A DNA stretch of 64,000 nucleotides, taken from NCBI GenBank assembly GCA_947184155.2, contig CAMXCT020001557.1, forward strand, positions 1,017,923 through 1,081,922. The letters are read 5' to 3'. Under the pieces are notes generated by a model, which worked only from the letters and a program-made list of their open reading frames with translations, made no database searches and was not told the origin of the DNA. Shown piece after piece: positions 32,181 to 44,063 of this stretch; the stretch's first letter is position 1, and every line of letters starts with the position of its first letter. The stretch is from Cladocopium goreaui (lineage: Eukaryota > Sar > Dinophyceae > Suessiales > Symbiodiniaceae). Position numbers and translations under genes: made by a program.

Positions 32181-32729
32181 ACAGTACATAGTATTGGTTA
32201 TATGGATATAATGAAGCACTTTATCAGTCTACTAATGTCCATAGTCATTTTATGTATAGATATATACCGTATTAGTTTACTAATGACTTAGACTTAGTTG
32301 GTATATGGATGTATATGGTGAAGAAATACTAAGAAATACTAAGTTAATCATCCAGACAATTTTAAGGCCTACTGTGGATGGTTAAGAAATCCTGCACCAT
32401 TTGGTATATGGTTTGTCCCCTGATAATCCCATCATGTAGGGTGTTCTTCTATCTGCAGGTGATGTATGATGACTTGGGGATCCCCCATTTTGCGACACCC
32501 CAAGTCAAGAATGATAACAATAACAAGACTGACCATAGTAGTAGCATTAATAATCAGAACGACAATAATAATAACGATGATCAACTAAAACCGATCATGA
32601 TGATACTAATTATTGATAGTCATTGTGACAAAAAAGGTAATGTGTTTCGGTTTGCTGGAAACTATCTATATCTGTTGTGTAGATATAATCAGCAATTGTC
32701 GATAACAATATGATAAGGGCAATGTGATA
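32181..32729. other. No supported gene
   Basis: Contains a family I-like CTACTGTGGATGGTTAAGAA, ATCCTGCACCAT fragment at 32,369-32,402 and an AATAATAAC-rich stretch at 32,510-32,590. Confidence 0.4.
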
Positions 32730-33430
32730 TAAGATGATATACTATGATACAATAGTATATATATATACATGTACAATGTATAGTATATATTCTATATATT
32801 TGAGATAATTTTGATATAACACAACGTATAGTACAGTATATTATAGTATAGTATAGTTTAGTTAATTATAGTATAATATAATATATATCATGTTATAATA
32901 TAATTTAATATCATATAATATCATATAATATAAAAACACAATATCATATAATATCATATAATATCATTTAATATCATTTAATATCATATAATGTCATATA
33001 ATATTGTATAATATCATTTAATATCATATATAATATTATATATAATTTAATACCATATATACTATTATAATATAATATTATATTATAATATAATATAATA
33101 TAATATCATGAAAATTAATATAGTATAATAATACAATATAATTTAATATAATACGATATAATACAATATAATACAATATAATATAATACATATATATATA
33201 TATTAACTCATTTTTTTTAATACAATATAATATACTGTAATATAATGTAATATAATGTAATATATAATATAGTTTAGTATAACATAATATAATATAATTT
33301 CATATCATATAATATAATATATTATAATATAGTTTATTTTAATATAATATAATATAATATGAAATAATATGATATAATATATATAGCGTAGTATCGCAAA
33401 ATATCAAGTCTATATACATATATTATCATA
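32730..33430. repeat. AT satellite, ATCATATAAT-type
   Basis: About 700 bases almost free of G and C, built of TATAATATCATATAAT variants. Confidence 0.85.
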
Positions 33431-33662
33431 TATATATACCCTGAGGATCTCTGACAGCAAATAGGCTCTGGTGCATCGGAGCAGAACTTGACATTTCTTC
33501 TCTCAAGGCCACGTGTCGCACTCTTCGACAGTGCGTGAGTTCCTCTTGCTGGATGGGGCAGTCGGACCCTTACACAGAAGACAGCGGACCTTGCCCGCTG
33601 CAGAATCGTGGTAAGGGCATCCGCACTCAATTCAGGCATTTATGCACCGACCTCTTCCTTAG

Positions 33663-34210
33663 ATGGATTGAGGTGTCCTGGCGTCGGTCATTGAGGATTT
33701 GAGCCTCCTCACAGCGGACGTGAGCGCTGCATTTATGAACGCTCCGGTTGAGTCAGATGCGTGCGATCTGGTCCTTATGCCTCCCAACATGACCATTGGT
33801 GGTTTGAAGGTCATTGTCTTGTTGTACAAGGCAATGAACGGTTTGCGAAGGGCACCCTTACTTTGGTTTTTGGAGCTCCAGAAAACGGTGTTGGAAGTGG
33901 GTGGACAAGAGACGTTCGAAAGCACGCTGTTTCGAATTTCCACCCAGAAAGAATTCATCCCCTTGTCTTGGTATAAGTGGATGATCTCTTAGTTGCATCC
34001 CATGATGAAAGAGAAGGAGCAGACTTCTTTCAGAAGCTCATTGGGATTTGGAAGATCAAGCTCACGCGTAAAATCCCAGGACGACACCACGGCCCCAGAC
34101 AGGACCGTGCTCTGGTCTTTAAAGAGCAGTGCTTGGCAATTATTTTGGGCAAGAAGAGGTTGGAATTGCACGGGCAGAAGTTCAGTGTGGACGTCTCTGG
34201 TTGGAAATGA
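33663..34210 (+). pseudogene. Ty1/copia-like reverse transcriptase fragment, broken
   Basis: The frame from 33,699 reads LTADVSAAFMNAPVES, then VLMPPN and LLYKAMNGLRRAPLLWFLEL, matching the copia RT blocks DVxTAFLNG, VYLxxP and LxKALYGLRQAPRxW. The frame then shifts: the frame with HPLVLV reaches TAA at 33,974-33,976 exactly where the Tyr of the YVDD catalytic box is expected, followed by VDDLLVASHDEREGADFF. RNase H and integrase are not seen. The element would have copied RNA to DNA; this copy has a frameshift and a nonsense change and is inactive. Confidence 0.7.
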
Positions 34211-34454
34211 TCTACATCTTTTGTATAGATGTAACAAACCATTGCCGATAACAATAGAACTATTGTACTGTAATATTAGTAATACTATTTACTATGATAA
34301 TATATATATATATTTATATTCATACATGTATATACATTTATTTATTTGAAAAAGGAAATAGAATTCGATATAACCAATCATTTAGTATAGTACAGTATAC
34401 AATAATTCAACATTTAACGTAGTATATCATAATATAAAGCTATATATATATATT

Positions 34455-34485
<31 letters not shown>

Positions 34486-35446
34486 ATGTATTTATATTTA
34501 TATATATACATATCATTACAATATGTACATATTATATTCTGTTTTGGCAAGAACTTTTGCGAGCAATTCATACCCAGCCATTAGATTATTACATGTCTGT
34601 TTGTGCAAAAAGGAACCCCCCCCCAATTCACATGGAATGTCATCATTTTCCTCAAAAGATATGGCGGCTTTGGGTTATACCCAATTTTGGAATTCTCCAC
34701 GCCGTTGGACTGTGACCTTGCTGTAAGGAACTTCTCTCTATTCGATGAAGCCGATGTACTGGGGTGACTTGACTTTCGGCAGGATGTGAGTGGGTTTATC
34801 ATTAGCATACACCACTGGATTTTGTGTTTTCTAAGCATGTTCAAACGCAATCATTTCACATTTTTTCGCCCGTGACCTACAACATCACTTATAAACCTGT
34901 GTTGTATTAATTTTCACCCTCAGACATTACCTATATTATAAATTGCCCAAGACCGACAGGTTGGTTTCTCTTCCGGATGTGTGCATCGACACCACCTTAT
35001 AGTTGGTCTTCTTGCCTTTTGTGAAACTTTGGCGGCCCACACAGACGCAAACTGGTGAGGAAAAACTATCATTTTGGATTCACCAGAACACCTGAAGAAT
35101 TATGAGATGCCAATGATGAAGAAATACAATGGTGCAAACTCCATGTTTCCCAGATATACCCAAAATATGTTTAGTCTCTCCATGCTTATTGGATGGTTTG
35201 AGGAAGAACAAAATCCCATCCAAAAAGGATATCCCCCGAGATGTGAGCGATATGACCCAGAAATGAAGATCCATTATTTCCCGTGTTTGTTTATGTTTGT
35301 TCTCACCTATTGTTCTGTACTATGACCACTTCTTGATGATTTTTTTTTAGACATGTTGCAAGATATAGACATTATTAGGGTTTATGTAGGGTTTTAGGGT
35401 TCATATCCCATGCAGTGGGCCCTTTGAAAGGACCTTTAGTGGGCAG
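34211..35446. other. No supported gene; TA tracts 34,280-34,512
   Basis: TA and TTTATA microsatellites at 34,280-34,330 and 34,430-34,512. The remainder has only short frames on both strands. Confidence 0.4.
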
Positions 35447-35538
35447 GGATAACATCACCTCGAGCACTCGGAGAATCTCCGGTGCTCATCCCATAAATTC
35501 CTCTGGATTTCACTGTGCTACTGAAATCTTTCCCTCTG
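35447..35538 (+). CDS. Candidate exon ending in a family A element
   Basis: TTTAGTGGGCAG precedes DNITSSTRRISGAHPINSSG, then FHCATEIFPS and TCTG|GTACAT in phase 1. Confidence 0.38.
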
Positions 35539-35633
35539 GTACATTAACATAACTATGGAAAATCACAATTTTTAATGGGAAAACTCACTATAAATGGCCA
35601 TTTTCAATAGCTATGTTAGTTTACCAGAGGGTA
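35529..35633 (+). mobile_element. Family A element
   Basis: Left end TTCCCTCTGGTACATTAACA has lost the TA; right end TTAGTTTACCAGAGGGTA is intact. Confidence 0.75.
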
Positions 35634-35904
35634 AACGGTTTTGTCTAAGAATGTGTTATACCCCCCAAATGGCATTTTAGTTAGCATAATTAGCCAATGG
35701 ATTTATGGGTAGTTTCAGGCAAATCCAAATTATCCGAATTTTTGTCGGTGACTCACGGCCATTTCCTGCAGTACCAAGACTCCAGCACTGAACGTTGATG
35801 GTTAGTCAGTCAACTGTTCAGTACTGGGGTACTGAGAACATAAGTTGTATAATTAGCTGGGAGTATAGTTTCAATAATTTAATCATACATAATCGTACAT
35901 ATAC

Positions 35905-36062
35905 ATGCATGCATGCATACATACATACATTACATTACATTACATTGCATTGCATTGCATTGCATTGCATTGCATTGCATTACATACATTACATTACATT
36001 ACATTACATTACATTACATTACATTACATTACATTACATTACATTACATTACATACATACAT
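35905..36062. repeat. Pentamer repeat (ACATT/GCATT)n
   Basis: About 28 five-base units; a block of GCATT lies between blocks of ACATT, with a few ATAC insertions at the ends. Confidence 0.9.
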
Positions 36063-36671
36063 ACGCATATGTATGTTTATACACAGCTTTAATAAGTGTC
36101 CAACTTCCCCATGGATTTCCAATCCAAAACATCACCGACCGGTCAGGTCATCCCTACCTGATCTACCAAGTAGATAGGAAAATCACATCAGGCTAAAATT
36201 ATGTTTTTATTTTTATTTTTTATGTTTGTCAGGGCGCTATATGTGTGTGTGTGTGTGTGTCCGCCCCCATTGTTTTCCTTGATTTATATGCGTCGTCTTA
36301 AGCCGAAGGTTCATGTCAGCAAAAGGTATCCTCAAGCACAAACAGCATTCAAAATCATCCTGAACATTGCTGATTTTTGTACTCACTTCCAAAGACCATG
36401 TGGGTTCGTCTGAACATAAGGTACTCTACCCCGTTCCGTCCACTGTTTTAATCATCATGTTCCCATTCAAAATGCCCGCAAGTTGGTGGCCTACAATGGT
36501 ATACCTCATTTTTGACCAATCCAAATCCACTCCTCATTGCCTAATTCCTTGTTTTTCATCGTTGAATTTGAATATGTAATCAAATCCCATTTTTGGGTTG
36601 CCAAAACATAGTGAGACTCCATATTATTTGCTGAAATCCGCGGGTGTAAATCACGCGTCACGTCCCTCCAG
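36063..36671. other. No supported gene
   Basis: GT microsatellite at 36,242-36,260. AT-rich. Confidence 0.45.
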
Positions 36672-36783
36672 GTTCCCGACGCTCGACGCCACACTGCTTT
36701 GGACCTTCGCCGTGCAACGCATCCGTCGGAGTCCTTGGAGTGTGCGCTATGAAGCCTTTCCCACAGGCGCCGGGGGATCTTCG
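36672..36783 (+). CDS. Candidate exon, frame uncertain
   Basis: A good acceptor CACGTCCCTCCAG starts it. One frame reads VPDARRHTALDLRRATHPSE, then SLECAL and TGA; another reads FPTLDATLLWTFAVQRIRRS and stays open. Confidence 0.38.
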
Positions 36784-37938
36784 AAAATCAATATATCAAA
36801 CTTGAGGATCATCGAATCATGATTATAAATATATGTATATATATATATAGTTATATATACAAACATACTATATAACCATGAATGATCTAAATATCCAGTT
36901 TTCACTTCAACTGGTTTTGTTTGCCTTCAACAAAAAATGATTTTAGGAGGACAGTGAATAAATATGTTGCGGAGACCGAGGGGATCGGAGACAAAAGCTG
37001 CTGAAGTTGTCAGTTGTACCTCTGTAAATTTGGGGTAAACCACTATTTCAATCAATATTTAAAGTTTCATTCACCCTTGTAAAGGGGGAAACTCAGATAG
37101 ATAATGATAAATACATTACATTACATGTCCTTATTTGGTGAGATCTACATGTTGGTTTTGTACATGATGTTCATTTCTCTTTGTTGGAGGTCATTTGTTT
37201 CTGTTGAAAAAGGGGATGTGAACTCTCTAGAAACTTCCGCGCGGAGGCTATGAGGAAACCTTGAAGGACAGCCGATAGCTGCGGAATGGCCTTGGAGTGG
37301 TTTATCCCATTATTTATAGGGTTTCAACCATCCAAGGTGATGCAGGATTTCTTCCATCCACAGTATGTCTATGGATGTCTATGGTAGCTTCGAACTGCTA
37401 CAGTTAAAGCCCTGAAAACCAGTCATGAATGGTTAAATCATCAATGGGAATTCCAGGATCCTAAAATGATAAAATGGAGGTACATGAGTACCATAATTTT
37501 TGGCCATATGAATTGGGGTTATATTCCCTTACATAAGCCTTACATAGGACATAGGCCTCATATATGGTAGGTACCTCCAATTTGGGGCCATTGATATGAC
37601 AGAAGTATAGATGGTCTCGTTTCAGCTGTATTGACAACCATATTCTTTGGGATTTTGTAAGCATTTAACCATCAACAAGAGGGACTTGATATGATTCAGA
37701 TTGCAACTTGAGGCAGTGAACGATAGATTATGTATATATGATTATGGGGTGTCCGAAAATGGGGTTCACCCCAATTTATGGTCATTTAATGGGGAGAATA
37801 GTGTACCAGTCGATGGAATGAGCTACTCCCCTATTCTAGACAAACCCACGTGAAAACCAACCATGAAAACCGGGGTTGATCCAAATATTAGGGCTATCTT
37901 CATTGTTTGACAAATTATCTCATCCCATGATAGAAAAG
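36784..37938. other. No supported gene; E and I elements
   Basis: Holds a partial family I copy (37,295-37,372: GGTTTATCCCATTATTTATA, then CCATCCAAGGTGATGCAGG) and the family E copy at 37,438. Confidence 0.45.
37438..37597. mobile_element. Family E palindromic element
   Basis: TCAATGGGAATTCCAGGATC and ATGGAGGTAC at the left, GTAGGTACCTCCAATTTGGG and GCCATTGATA at the right. Centre shares TTCCCTTACATA and GGCCTCATATATGG with 43,913. Confidence 0.65.
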
Positions 37939-38388
37939 TGGGACCTGGACCAAAGGAGCCGGATCGGCAAGGACCTCGTGCCTACGCCTGTATGAGATGT
38001 TGACAAAGACGGATTTCCGTTTGAGGTATGGATTGACGCAGGCAGAAGAAGCTCTTCGTGCAGTTCACCTGAAACTGGGACACTATGCCGAAGCAATTAC
38101 AGGGACCGCCCGTTGTCTCGCCCGCCTCGAGACACTGGTCTACGTCCTCGACTCGGCACTGCAGGCCTGTGAAGAGCAAAGACAAAAACTTCCCTTCGCA
38201 CCGGTGGTGGCTCGCCGTGCGGCAAAACCGCGTCCTGGACGGAGGACAGGCGGCATCAGCTCTGGCAGCTTCAAGAGGAAACCTTTGTCCAAACCCGGCC
38301 TCAAACGGAAGATCCTCTCGAACAACAAGGACGACCAGACCAAAAAGATCCGATCACTGGAGGATCGCCTGATATTTTTAACCTCATC
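37939..38388 (+). CDS. Long candidate exon, basic and helical
   Basis: Open for about 150 codons in a clearly GC-rich stretch: GTWTKGAGSARTSCLRLYEM, RYGLTQAEEALRAVHLKLGH, RCLARLETLVYVLDSALQAC, then a Lys/Arg-rich tail PRPGRRTGGISSGSFKRKPL. Likely helical first part and disordered basic second part. The acceptor may be ATAGAAAAG; the donor is not clear. A second plus frame (38,085-38,372) is also open. Function unknown. Confidence 0.48.
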
Positions 38389-38635
38389 TAAAACCTCCTG
38401 GAAAGGATTTCATTGTTTCTTGGGGGAATGGTTACACGAACTGATCCAATGCGTAACCCACCTATGGCCATTGAATTGCCAACATGTTCACATGATTTTG
38501 CGACACTCCTGTAATTTGAATGATCGCATGTATATTAAGGTATATGTGTTTTTACATATAACATATTACAAAATACATTCACATATACATATACATAAAT
38601 TTTTATTTTTTGCATATATATATATATATACATAT

Positions 38636-38734
38636 TTGGTTGGTGGTTTGGAACATTTTTCCATAGATTGTGATTGGGAATGTCATCATCCCAACTGACG
38701 AATTCCATCATTTTTCAGAGAGGTGGCTCAACCA
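38636..38734 (+). mobile_element. Family B element serving as intron 3' end
   Basis: TTGGTTGGTGGTTTGGAACA at the left, CATCATCCCAACTGACGAAT, then ATTTTTCAGAGAGGTGGCTC and AACCACCCA at the right. The next candidate exon starts at its CAG. Confidence 0.7.
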
Positions 38735-38836
38735 CCCACGCTGCTCCGGTGAGGACCGCTGCTTCCGCGCGGATGCCACCTCCATGAGTCGCGCCTTTCA
38801 AAGTGCAACGTGGCAACGCCTGGTGCAGCGACTGAG
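38719..38836 (+). CDS. Candidate exon starting in a family B element
   Basis: After TTTTTCAG the frame reads RWLNHPRCSGEDRCFRADAT, then SMSRAFQSATWQRLVQRL and donor GAG|GTGCAG. The first codons (RWLNH) come from the element's right end. Confidence 0.4.
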
Positions 38837-39459
38837 GTGCAGAGCTGGGAGGATTCATCGATGATGATGTTTTAGATCATAGTTTAAATTATATATATAT
38901 ACAGTGAGGATTATGATGATGACAATGACGATGACGATGATGATGATGATGATGATAGCGACTTTTTTGGTAGTCTTTTCATGTTGATCGGACTAAAATG
39001 TGGAACTATATAGTAAAAACAACTAGTTCAAAACATTAGTTCAACATTATAATGTTGATTTCATAATATATACATGTTTTGAACTATGATGAGGATATGC
39101 TTGGTGATCATTAATATTATCAAGGTCAGTAATTAATGTCGTTTAAAACATGTTAAAACAATGATTGTTTTTTAGATAATGTAATTACATTTATAAATAT
39201 GTTGATTGTTTATAATATTCATCTATATATAAACATCAATTATTATTGTTTGTTTTTGATAACAATGGTAGTATTATATAATGATGGGATATGATTCTAA
39301 GATTGGATGTTAATATGATTTAATGATGGAATAGTTGAGAATCATATGATTCGTATGTGTTTTTCAATGATAACATTATTGGAAACATAGTTGGATGACA
39401 TGATCATAGAATGGGCATATAATGGTGAACATTAGTTTGTGGCTTTGTGCGATAAGGTT
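38837..39459. other. No supported gene; GAT repeat
   Basis: (GAT/GAC)n at 38,908-38,955. AT-rich afterwards. Confidence 0.5.
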
Positions 39460-39848
39460 TGGCACGGTGACGTCCAATGTTTTGTTGTTTGCTCGCAGAG
39501 ATGTCGCTCCGTGATCCCAGCATGGGTTTGACTGGTGGTGACCCCATTCCGAAGATGTCTCGGGTTTGGTGGTCGAGAAAAAAAAATCTTTGAGAATTGT
39601 GCTTGCAGACTTTGATTGCCTGCTGCTGGCCCTGGTGTGAGATTGCCCCTGTTTATTTTGTTGATAAACGTGTCGTGACGGGTGTCATTTTGGCTTCTGA
39701 CCGCCCGGCGACAGACGGTGATGTCTGCCACACTCACCTTTATGCTGGTGAACCTGTTCCATTCCCATTTCATGCAGTTGCCATGGTTTTGATTACCAGC
39801 GGGTATTTACTGTATCAGAATGGTAGTAAGCAAAATTTAATTATCTAG
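39460..39848. other. GC-richer island, coding status open
   Basis: Plus frames include YFVDKRVVTGVILASDRPAT; the minus strand has a 113-codon frame. Neither shows clear boundaries. It might be a degenerate retroelement or exon. Confidence 0.25.
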
Positions 39849-40789
39849 AATGGTTCTGGAATGATCCCAACAAATACTCATCACACGGAACACTTGTGAC
39901 CATAATAATTGTTTGTTAAATATTCCTTGATGGTATAAATGATGATATGAATCATATTGTTCATCCTATTGGTGATTCATCGCATGGGTAGAACGATAGG
40001 GGTTTGATAATCATTTCACGGGGATTTGTTAGGCATGTAATTTATTTAACTCTTAACAATAGCGACTTGACTATCTGGACACACATGAAATTGAACACAT
40101 CCTTTATCTTTGGGGAATACATGAGATGAAGGGAAGTTAAGGAATGATCAATGATTGTTCATAAGGATGGTTATAACCAAACATGATAGAATTAAATCGG
40201 GTCAGAATTGTAATACGGGTATACTAAACATGATACTGCAGGTAAATGTTGTATATAAGGGATGACAACATGAGCGCATAATCTGGAGCACAGCGATATG
40301 AATTTGGAGGTTAGATAAGGTTAGTATATAACAAATTCATCCCATTCCAATTTGGTTTGTAAGGTTAGTAAGGTTAGTATGTGACTGGTTACTAACTCTT
40401 CTGGTTCCTCTGCAAACGCCCGGATTTTTTTTGTGTGATTGGTTAGCATAGGATACATTGTATTAATTATGTTTAATTGCATGGAACAATAGTGAGTCAT
40501 TTGACCCACAGAAATTGACAGGTTTAACCATGTGGTTCAAGCATGGTTATAGTTACATAACCAATTCATTACCAATTCCAAATATTTATTGATGGGTTGT
40601 AATGTCATCCCCGGATCATACAAATTTCCCCAAATTATATAGATCCCTTGAAATGAGTCAGATCCAAAAGTGACTAAACCAGGTGCTAGCTGCTATTCGA
40701 TATTTTGGGGGAAGGGATGATTCTGAGATATTCTGAGTAGGGACCTGTCCGAATTACCGAGTGCCACACATGGGATAGTTTAATAAGTC
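39849..40789. other. No supported gene
   Basis: AT-rich without repeats of note. Confidence 0.5.
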
Positions 40790-40913
40790 TACTTGGTGGC
40801 TCATCCCACTTAGTAAGTGGGTTATAACCCCAGTTATAAATGGGATAAGTAGGGTTAATCCACTTATAATTGGGGTTATAACTCACTTACTAAGTGGGAT
40901 GAACCACCAAGTA
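40790..40913. mobile_element. Family C palindrome, copy 2
   Basis: Identical by eye over 124 bases to 31,329-31,452. Flanked by different sequence, so an independent insertion and not part of a larger duplication. Confidence 0.85.
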
Positions 40914-41037
40914 GCAATTTAAAACCTTTGGATACTTGGTAGGTACACTACACGGTTTGGTAAATGTCCCATGGCTGTGGGATTTGTTTCACATCACCAA
41001 AACAAGTATCATATTATATCCCCAATTAATTTATAGG

Positions 41038-41668
41038 AACATATCATATTATATCATATTATATCATATTATATCGTATTATATCGTATTATATCATATT
41101 ATATCATATTATATCATATTATATCGTATTATATCGTATTATATCATATTATATCGTATTATATCATATTATATCATATTATATCATATTATATCGTATT
41201 ATATCATATTATATATATCATATTATATCATATTATATCGTATTATATCATATTATATCATATTATATCGTATTATATCATATTATATCATATTATATCG
41301 TATTATATCATATTATATAATATTATATCGTATTATATCGTATTATATCATATTATATAATATTATATCATATTATATCGTATTATATCATATTATATCA
41401 TATTATATCATATTATATCGTATTATATCATATTATATCATATTATATCATATTATATCGTATTATATCATATTATATCGTATTATATCATATTATATAA
41501 TATTATATCATATTATATCGTATTATATCATATTATATAATATTATATCATATTATATCGTATTATATCATATTATATCGTATTATATCATATTATATCA
41601 TATTATATCGTATTATATCATATTATATAATATTATATCATATTATATCGTATTATATCATATTATAT
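41038..41668. repeat. 10-mer satellite ATCATATTAT with A/G variant
   Basis: About 63 units. Each is ATCATATTAT, ATCGTATTAT or ATAATATTAT, in an irregular order with partial higher-order repetition. The 252-codon Tyr/Ile frame across it is a by-product. Confidence 0.92.
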
Positions 41669-42046
41669 CCCCATTTTATCTCCCATATTATTAAAGATTC
41701 TTTCATATCATATTATGTGAAACACATCCAGGACATAGAAACCAAGCCCTGCGATCCCATGATCCTCCCGGACGTTGTTCAGCCGGCGGTTTTTGAACGG
41801 CGATGGCAACTGTCCGTTTTGTTGTGCTAACGGTTAAAAATCGCACGTGTTTAGTTTCCTTCATGATGTTGTTTGTTTCTTATATGATTTTGATTCAATT
41901 AATATGTTCATTGAATGCATTTTCTTGTTTATTTGCTGTATGTTCCCTCTATATGTTTGTTTGTTTAGTTATTTCTTGCATTCTTGTTGCTTCTGCCCAT
42001 GTTGATCCCTTCGGCCCCGGTTCAAGTGGGGACATTCCCCTTTCAG

Positions 42047-42116
42047 CAGGCCATCGCAAGGCGTGGGCAAGGTTGAAGAGGAAATGGCCTGGTTTGCTGC
42101 TCGGCGAAGGGCCTGA
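42047..42116 (+). CDS. Candidate exon, frame uncertain
   Basis: ATTCCCCTTTCAG precedes RPSQGVGKVEEEMAWFAARR and TGA at 42,114. A second frame is open from about 41,990 to 42,165 (HRKAWARLKRKWPGLLLGEG). Confidence 0.3.
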
Positions 42117-42165
42117 TTTGTTGAACAGAGTAGCCCATCTTTTTATTTTTTGGACAAGAAAGTAG

Positions 42166-42513
42166 CTCTAAATAAGGAACCATTGATTTATATCAAATGA
42201 GGTACCTCCAAATCCATTTTGAAGGATTTGTTCAGCATCAACATTGAGATTTTACCACATCAACCTGTGGCGGTGAACTCTGGACACCGATAACTTGGTG
42301 CGTCGGAAAATGGGGTGAAAAAAACAGCCCAAATGTATCCGAAATTATGTCCAGTTTAGTGTGGAAAGCTATGCTTATCCAATAGGCTTCGGATACATTA
42401 TTTTCAATCAAACCCAAATCAGGCGTTTTGCAGGGTGAATCTACGACTAAGACGACTCATTCACTCAGCGAATGACCCTCCCACGGATCGGAAGTGTTGC
42501 TTTTTTCATCATT
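42166..42513. other. No supported gene
   Basis: Short frames only. Confidence 0.45.
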
Positions 42514-42610
42514 CCCAGATGCTCTATGTATATTTAGCATTATTTAGCTACATTTGGGTGATTTTTGAGGTGCAAGTGTTGATAAACTTTCCATACATGG
42601 AGCACATGGG
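42514..42610. mobile_element. Family D element, diverged
   Basis: CCCAGATGCTCTATGTATAT and CCATACATGGAGCACATGGG form the ends. Confidence 0.6.
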
Positions 42611-42755
42611 ATTGATACATGCGCCAGGTGAGGGGAAGTTCCCAACCATGGTCAGCCAAGTTGTTGGATGAGCAACGCATGGATTGATTGGAGGGGAAAG
42701 GCCTACGATGGCCTACGGTATTTGGGGCTGTCCAAAAATGGGGTATCCCATGGTA

Positions 42756-42867
42756 TACCCTCTGGTAAACTAACAGTTTGCTATTGAAAATGGCTATTGA
42801 AAAAATGAGTTTTCCCATTAATAGCATGGTGGATATTTCCATAGTCATGTGGCTGTTTACCAGGGTA
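42756..42867 (+). mobile_element. Family A element
   Basis: TACCCTCTGGTAAACTAACA and GGCTGTTTACCAGGGTA. The bases upstream are open in the usual phase-1 frame (...GCPKMGVSHGIPS|G), which may be a further exon (42,672-42,764). Confidence 0.7.
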
Positions 42868-42884
42868 TACCCATAAAATGTCAG

Positions 42885-42981
42885 CGACAATGCTTGACTC
42901 GTGGAATCTCATGGGTTTTCTGGGCTTTCCGGGATGCTCAAGGTCGAGCATCGCTTGGCAGAAACAGATGTACCCGACCTG
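42885..42981 (+). CDS. Candidate exon between two family A elements
   Basis: AAAATGTCAG precedes a stretch open in two frames (RQCLTRGISWVFWAFRDAQG; TMLDSWNLMGFLGFPGCSRS) that ends CTG|GTTATG at the next A copy. Confidence 0.32.
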
Positions 42982-43099
42982 GTTATGACGTTCACAGTTT
43001 GCCATGGTTAAGCCATGGCCCTAATCGAAAAAGATGGTTTACCGTTCTTAAAAATGGTGGATCTTTCCATGGCAAACTGTTAGTCATAACCAGATGGTA
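42977..43099 (+). mobile_element. Family A element, GTTATG donor type
   Basis: ACCTGGTTATGACGTTCACA on the left and AGTCATAACCAGATGGTA on the right. Confidence 0.7.
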
Positions 43100-43217
43100 G
43101 AACAAAATCAAGAGCTCAAGTGAGATTTGACAGAGTTTATCTCCGAATGGTGGGTGTCCAGTGTGGCAGATCGCTATTTCATCTCCCAGTTAAATTCTGT
43201 CCGGACCGCCATGGACC

Positions 43218-43451
43218 ATGGAGGCAGTTTCCTGGCAAGTGTCAGGGAACTCGAGGGAAGCCAACACGTCAGCCAAATCGATCTACAACAAGATCTTAGC
43301 TGCGTGTCAGTCCCACGTGGAGGAGTTGAAACAGATGAGGACAGAGTCCAAGTCTCAGCAAGAAGAACTTATCAAGGCTTTGAAGGCCTTGGCCACGGCA
43401 GTGGTCGGCACAGGGGTTAATGTGAGGGATTACATAACTGGGACATTGTAG
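43218..43451 (+). CDS. Candidate coding segment, probable coiled coil
   Basis: Frame reads NSREANTSAKSIYNKILAAC, QSHVEELKQMRTESKSQQEE, LIKALKALATAVVGTGVNVR and ends YITGTL with TAG at 43,449. Heptad-like Leu/Ile spacing with Glu/Lys suggests a coiled coil. ATG 43,218 may be internal. A parallel frame (43,127-43,420) is also open. Confidence 0.42.
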   Translation: MEAVSWQVSGNSREANTSAKSIYNKILAACQSHVEELKQMRTESKSQQEELIKALKALATAVVGTGVNVRDYITGTL

Positions 43452-43829
43452 ACATTTGTAGACTGAAGTGCTCATGCTGGGAGACCTGACAATTTTTGCG
43501 AAGGGTTTGCACCATGTGATCGTGGGGCTCGGAAAACTGCTTGGTTGCACTTTCCATTGGATGGTTTGGGTTACCAAGAACTTGAGCCTTTTAATTTGGT
43601 TCCATTCCCTGCCGTTCTCGTGCAACGGCAGTTATGAGGGTTCCAAGAAGAATCAAGTTGAAGTGTGTTTCCCCACTACAACTACGGTGTTTTGATGTGT
43701 GTGTTTTTTTGTGATGTTTGTACATGTCCATCCTGCCGTAGGAGTTCCATACTTTTTCCATGAAATCCCAAAAATTCAAGGAATCGGGACAATCATAGCC
43801 TCGTTCCCAGTGACGATCGCTTCACTTAG

Positions 43830-43912
43830 GTTGATCTCGATCTGGAAATCCTCGCGGCGCGCTTGCGAGTGCACCTCGGTTTCCTGGAAAATCCTGGACA
43901 ATTTGGAGAAAG
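43830..43912 (+). CDS. Candidate exon before a family E element
   Basis: ATCGCTTCACTTAG precedes VDLDLEILAARLRVHLGFLE, then NPGQFG. It runs into the E element, which may supply the donor. Confidence 0.36.
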
Positions 43913-44063
43913 ATCAATGGGAATTTCAGGATCCTAAAATGGAGGTACTGTACCATATAAGGCCATATTTTCTGGGGATATCCCCTTACATAGGCCTGAA
44001 CAATAGGCCTTATATATGGAATCGGTACCTCCAATCAATCGGATCCTGGAATGGCCATTGAAA
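43913..44063. mobile_element. Family E palindromic element
   Basis: TCAATGGGAATTTCAGGATC and AAAATGGAGGTAC at the left; GGTACCTCCAATCAATCGGA and TCCTGGAATGGCCATTGA at the right. Confidence 0.7.

Noticed and set aside
40936-41694. 252-codon Tyr/Ile-rich ORF
   Set aside because: Translation of the 10-mer AT satellite.
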